NCBI GenBank assembly: GCA_000444245.1
Contig: ATSW01014795.1
Location: forward strand, 1 to 20,564
From: Botryllus schlosseri
Lineage: Eukaryota > Chordata > Ascidiacea > Stolidobranchia > Styelidae
Direction of reading: 5' to 3'
DNA length: 20,564 nt
Part shown: in pieces, positions 18,481-20,564 of the stretch
Numbering within the stretch: position 1 is the first letter of the stretch
Layout: each line of letters starts with the position of its first letter
Position numbers and translations under genes: made by a program
Notes under the pieces: model-generated
What the model was told of the DNA's origin: nothing
What the model saw: only the letters and a program-made list of their open reading frames with translations
The model's database searches: none

Positions 18481-19783
18481 CTCGGTTTGCATTCAGTTAT
18501 TTACTTTATTTTATATTCTTCAACGTCTATTTCACCGTGAAATTGTGGCCTTCAAGCCATTTGCTTACAACCCGATACAACGCGATAGCCAGTCCGTTTT
18601 CGATGACGGCTAACTGCTGATCAGTGATCAGTCACTCACGGCTGATCATCAGACCCCCCAAAAAATTAAATCTTGGGCTCCCAGAAGACTATAAACCGGC
18701 CCCCATCACGTTATTCGCTTTTGCCACGAAATTACAGTTGTACTGTCTAATTTTCGATAATTCATGATAAAATCGGTCAATAAGATCGGGGATTGCAAAT
18801 ATATTGCCATCGATTTCTTGACCTCTCTGCTCACGTAATCAGATTTGCCGGTACAGCTGAGTGACGTGTCTTGGAAACTGTGGTGTAGGGCCCGTAAATA
18901 ATAATTAAACATCTTCGGGCGGGCGGACCCGTTGGTATGACTTCGTTTTATATTATGGTATTTTGTGATCTCGTCTGCTATATCAAAAAATACAGAATCG
19001 CCCAAACGTACTAAACTAAAAGATTACGCGATTTCAAATTGGTTTTACTTCACTGGCATGTATTTTTTCCCTCTGGGATGGTATTTATAATTGTCTTGTG
19101 AGGTTCAGATTGCCAAGACAGAAACATTCGGCGCCAGTCATTTAGGCGCCTATGGACAATTAAACCTATATGTATTTTGTATATATAACGAAGTTTTCGA
19201 CCAGCATAAGGCAGTGCTGTTCGGCCAAGGCTTTCTCGCTGCCGATCGTTCTGGCACACTTCTTGGAGTGACATGTTATATGGCCTAAAACTTTTTGTCT
19301 TGGTGCGTCGTGGCGTGGTGTAATGGCCAACGACGGTATGCCTATTGTATTATTTTTTCTTTGGGTAAGAGTACTAAATAATCAAGATATTTAGCAAATT
19401 GAAATCGCGTATAGCGCGAAAATCTTATGAAAAAGTTGCATAAATTTTCAAAAATACTCTATAAGTTATGCTAATTCACGAAGATGAGATAAATACAATT
19501 CATTAAGTGACACATTGAATATGCCGTTTCAATCGATTGACTGACAATTCATTTGAGTGGCAGAGAAAGAGTGCAAGAGGTTGTTAGAAAGTAGATTATA
19601 GTTAGCGTTACCACTCTCCTAGAAGTCGAAGTAACGACGCAGATTTGTAATCAAGTAGCTATTTTCCAGACATGTTAACTCTACTTCAAATGAAAGTGAT
19701 AGAAAAGTAGTTAAATAAAGTCAATTTAACCGAGGGGATTAGCTGTTAATCTATGGCGGGGTTACTTTCGATATTGTAAGATA
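18481..19783. other. Intergenic, weak tRNA-like head only
   Basis: TGGTGTAATGGCCAACGACG at 19316-19335 resembles a polymerase III A box of a tRNA or SINE head, but no B box follows at the right distance. Overlapping palindromes of GATCAGTGATCAG type lie at about 18616-18648. A minus-strand open frame at 18706-19005 (about 99 codons) has balanced composition, but no motif I recognise and no polyadenylation signal. Confidence 0.3.
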
Positions 19784-19877
19784 CAGGACCGAAACAGCAC
19801 TTCATTAGGCCCCCGCCAAAAAAAAACGTTTGTCTTGGGCCCGCCATTGGGTGATCTACCAAACTTCTGGGGCCCTG
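19784..19877 (+). repeat. Unnamed dispersed repeat, copy B
   Basis: It begins CAGGACCGAAACAGCACTTC and contains GGCCCCCGCC, a run of nine A, GTCTTGGGCCCGCC and AAACTTCTGG, ending near GGCCCTG. It matches copy A at 12284-12375 over the full length. The CAGG...CCTG outer bases suggest a short inverted-repeat DNA transposon, but no target duplication could be found. Confidence 0.55.
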
Positions 19878-20004
19878 GTCGTCACTTTGATTCGTTTCAT
19901 TGCATCGCACTATTGTGGTGTTTTTGACTGATGAAAATATTGATAAAGTGAGTATCTGAGTCTGCCTCACACGGCGTAACGCCTGCTAAGATCAGCAGTA
20001 TTAC

Positions 20005-20055
20005 CAGTGGCGGCTCGTGACAATATCGGGTGGTGGGGCAAGGGCCGCAAGCGAC
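20005..20055 (+). mobile_element. Probable DNA transposon terminus
   Basis: CAGTGGCGGCTCGTGACAAT followed by GGGTGGTGGGGCAAGGGCC is a terminus style often seen in animal DNA transposons. The partner end was not found. The minus-strand open frame at 19967-20188 crosses it and is not a gene. Confidence 0.35.
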
Positions 20056-20192
20056 TTGTTATCAATATGACGTCACAGTAGCGTTTTTCAACGTTCATGA
20101 TGGCCACATGAATTTCCCGTAAACAATGATTTTTAACGTAGGTGCCGCGAGAGGTTTGCCGGTGGCGTGACTTGAAGTGCGGTAACAAATGT

Positions 20193-20212
20193 TTTATTCA
20201 TTGTTTTTTATT
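20193..20212 (-). terminator. Two AATAAA polyadenylation signals of the right-edge gene
   Basis: On the minus strand AATAAA occurs at 20212-20207 and again at 20198-20193. They lie about 30 and 45 bases after the TAG stop codon at 20245-20243. The distance suits a very short 3' UTR of the gene that enters from the right edge. Confidence 0.6.
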
Positions 20213-20242
20213 CAAATGATTATTTTACAAAATGTACGCGAA

Positions 20243-20564
20243 CTAAGAATCGTTCCCATGCCACGAATCAATCATCAGGTTATCCTTAGTAGCATGCGTT
20301 ATGATTTCGTGGTAGAGATTACGCAAGCGCCGAGTAAGACTATACCAAAAATACACAGACCAACTACCTACAAAGAGCATTCGCATGACACCTTGTGGTG
20401 TTTTAATCGTTCCATGCTCAGCAATTCTGTAAAGTGCTGCAGCGCCTCCGACCCGATTTGTATATGGATTCTCGTCCCGAAAGCGAGTCAAATCGATTTG
20501 CCCTCGTCCGAAAGTGTTTGGTACACGATCCTGATGCGTTACGACCAGGGGATAGGCAATCAAA
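20243..20564 (-). CDS. C-terminal end of an unrecognised protein, runs off the right edge
   Basis: The frame is open from the window edge to a TAG at 20245-20243, about 106 codons. There is no ATG at the edge (the first full codon is TTG), so this is the last part of a longer gene or its final exon. The sequence is rich in R and Y, with RGQIDLTRFRDENPYTNRVG, then GGAAALYRIAEHG, then a hydrophobic stretch (MRMLFVGSWSVYFWYSL) followed by TRRLRNLYHEI, and a polar end DSWHGNDS. The hydrophobic stretch could be a membrane segment, but an internal Arg makes this weak. I do not recognise the family. Support for a real gene comes from the open frame to the edge, even composition, and two AATAAA signals close behind the stop. 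Confidence 0.55.
   Translation of the reverse strand, partial: LIAYPLVVTHQDRVPNTFGRGQIDLTRFRDENPYTNRVGGAAALYRIAEHGTIKTPQGVMRMLFVGSWSVYFWYSLTRRLRNLYHEIITHATKDNLMIDSWHGNDS

Noticed and set aside
18612-18650. GATCAGTGATCAG palindromes considered as a regulatory operator
   Set aside because: They are short overlapping palindromes in intergenic DNA with no nearby gene or known binding motif.
18706-19005. 99-codon minus-strand open frame
   Set aside because: Composition is balanced, but it begins at a TTG after a close stop and has no motif. Several frames of this size are expected by chance here.
19600-19710. AAGTAG-like words as a third copy of the AAGTAG hAT family
   Set aside because: Only a few scattered words and no CAGAGGTGG terminus, too weak to call.

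Overview
This looks like a stretch of an animal nuclear genome, mostly intergenic and AT-rich (about 60% by eye). The evidence is the eukaryotic transposon content, the lack of bacterial gene packing, AATAAA polyadenylation signals and an animal-type long-chain acyl-CoA synthetase. A marine invertebrate, possibly a deuterostome, would fit. That placement is an impression from repeat style and a recurrent TAGGCTA/TAGGCCTA word, not a firm assignment.

Only the two edges carry host genes I can support, both on the minus strand. At the left edge (1-599) is the 5' part of an ACSL-type long-chain acyl-CoA synthetase, read without an intron to the window edge. At the right edge (20243-20564) is the 3' end of a protein I cannot name, followed within about 50 bases by two AATAAA signals. 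The roughly 19.6 kb between them is therefore the space between two genes in the same orientation. It should contain the ACSL promoter, which I could not pin down.

That space is a graveyard of DNA transposons, mainly short non-autonomous hAT-type elements. Five have both ends plus an 8-bp target duplication that I could find: 2710-3125 (perfect), 3724-4303 (perfect), 8723-9969 (7 of 8), 13502-14974 (perfect), and 14138-14862 (7 of 8, nested inside the previous one). Two more have both ends but no clean duplication (7326-7836, 12559-12768). A rearranged inverted composite spans 10522-12274, and several single ends are scattered. Several families carry arrays of a short word just inside the ends: TAATCC/AAATCC, TTTAAAAC, AAGTAG, TAATCG, and probably CCCGGGAT.

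Other repeats are a LINE C-terminal fragment (7956-8285), a tRNA-derived SINE head split by a hAT insertion (about 8684-10000), a pogo/Tc1-like end (4665-4745), an unnamed repeat in two copies (12284 and 19784), and a diverged tandem repeat with a unit of about 200-220 bp (about 17770-18480). Most other open frames look like chance. I see no operon, CRISPR array, rRNA gene, intact tRNA gene, LTR element or autonomous transposase, and no convincing new multi-gene system. The most interesting signals are structural: nested insertions, word arrays at hAT ends and the inverted composite.
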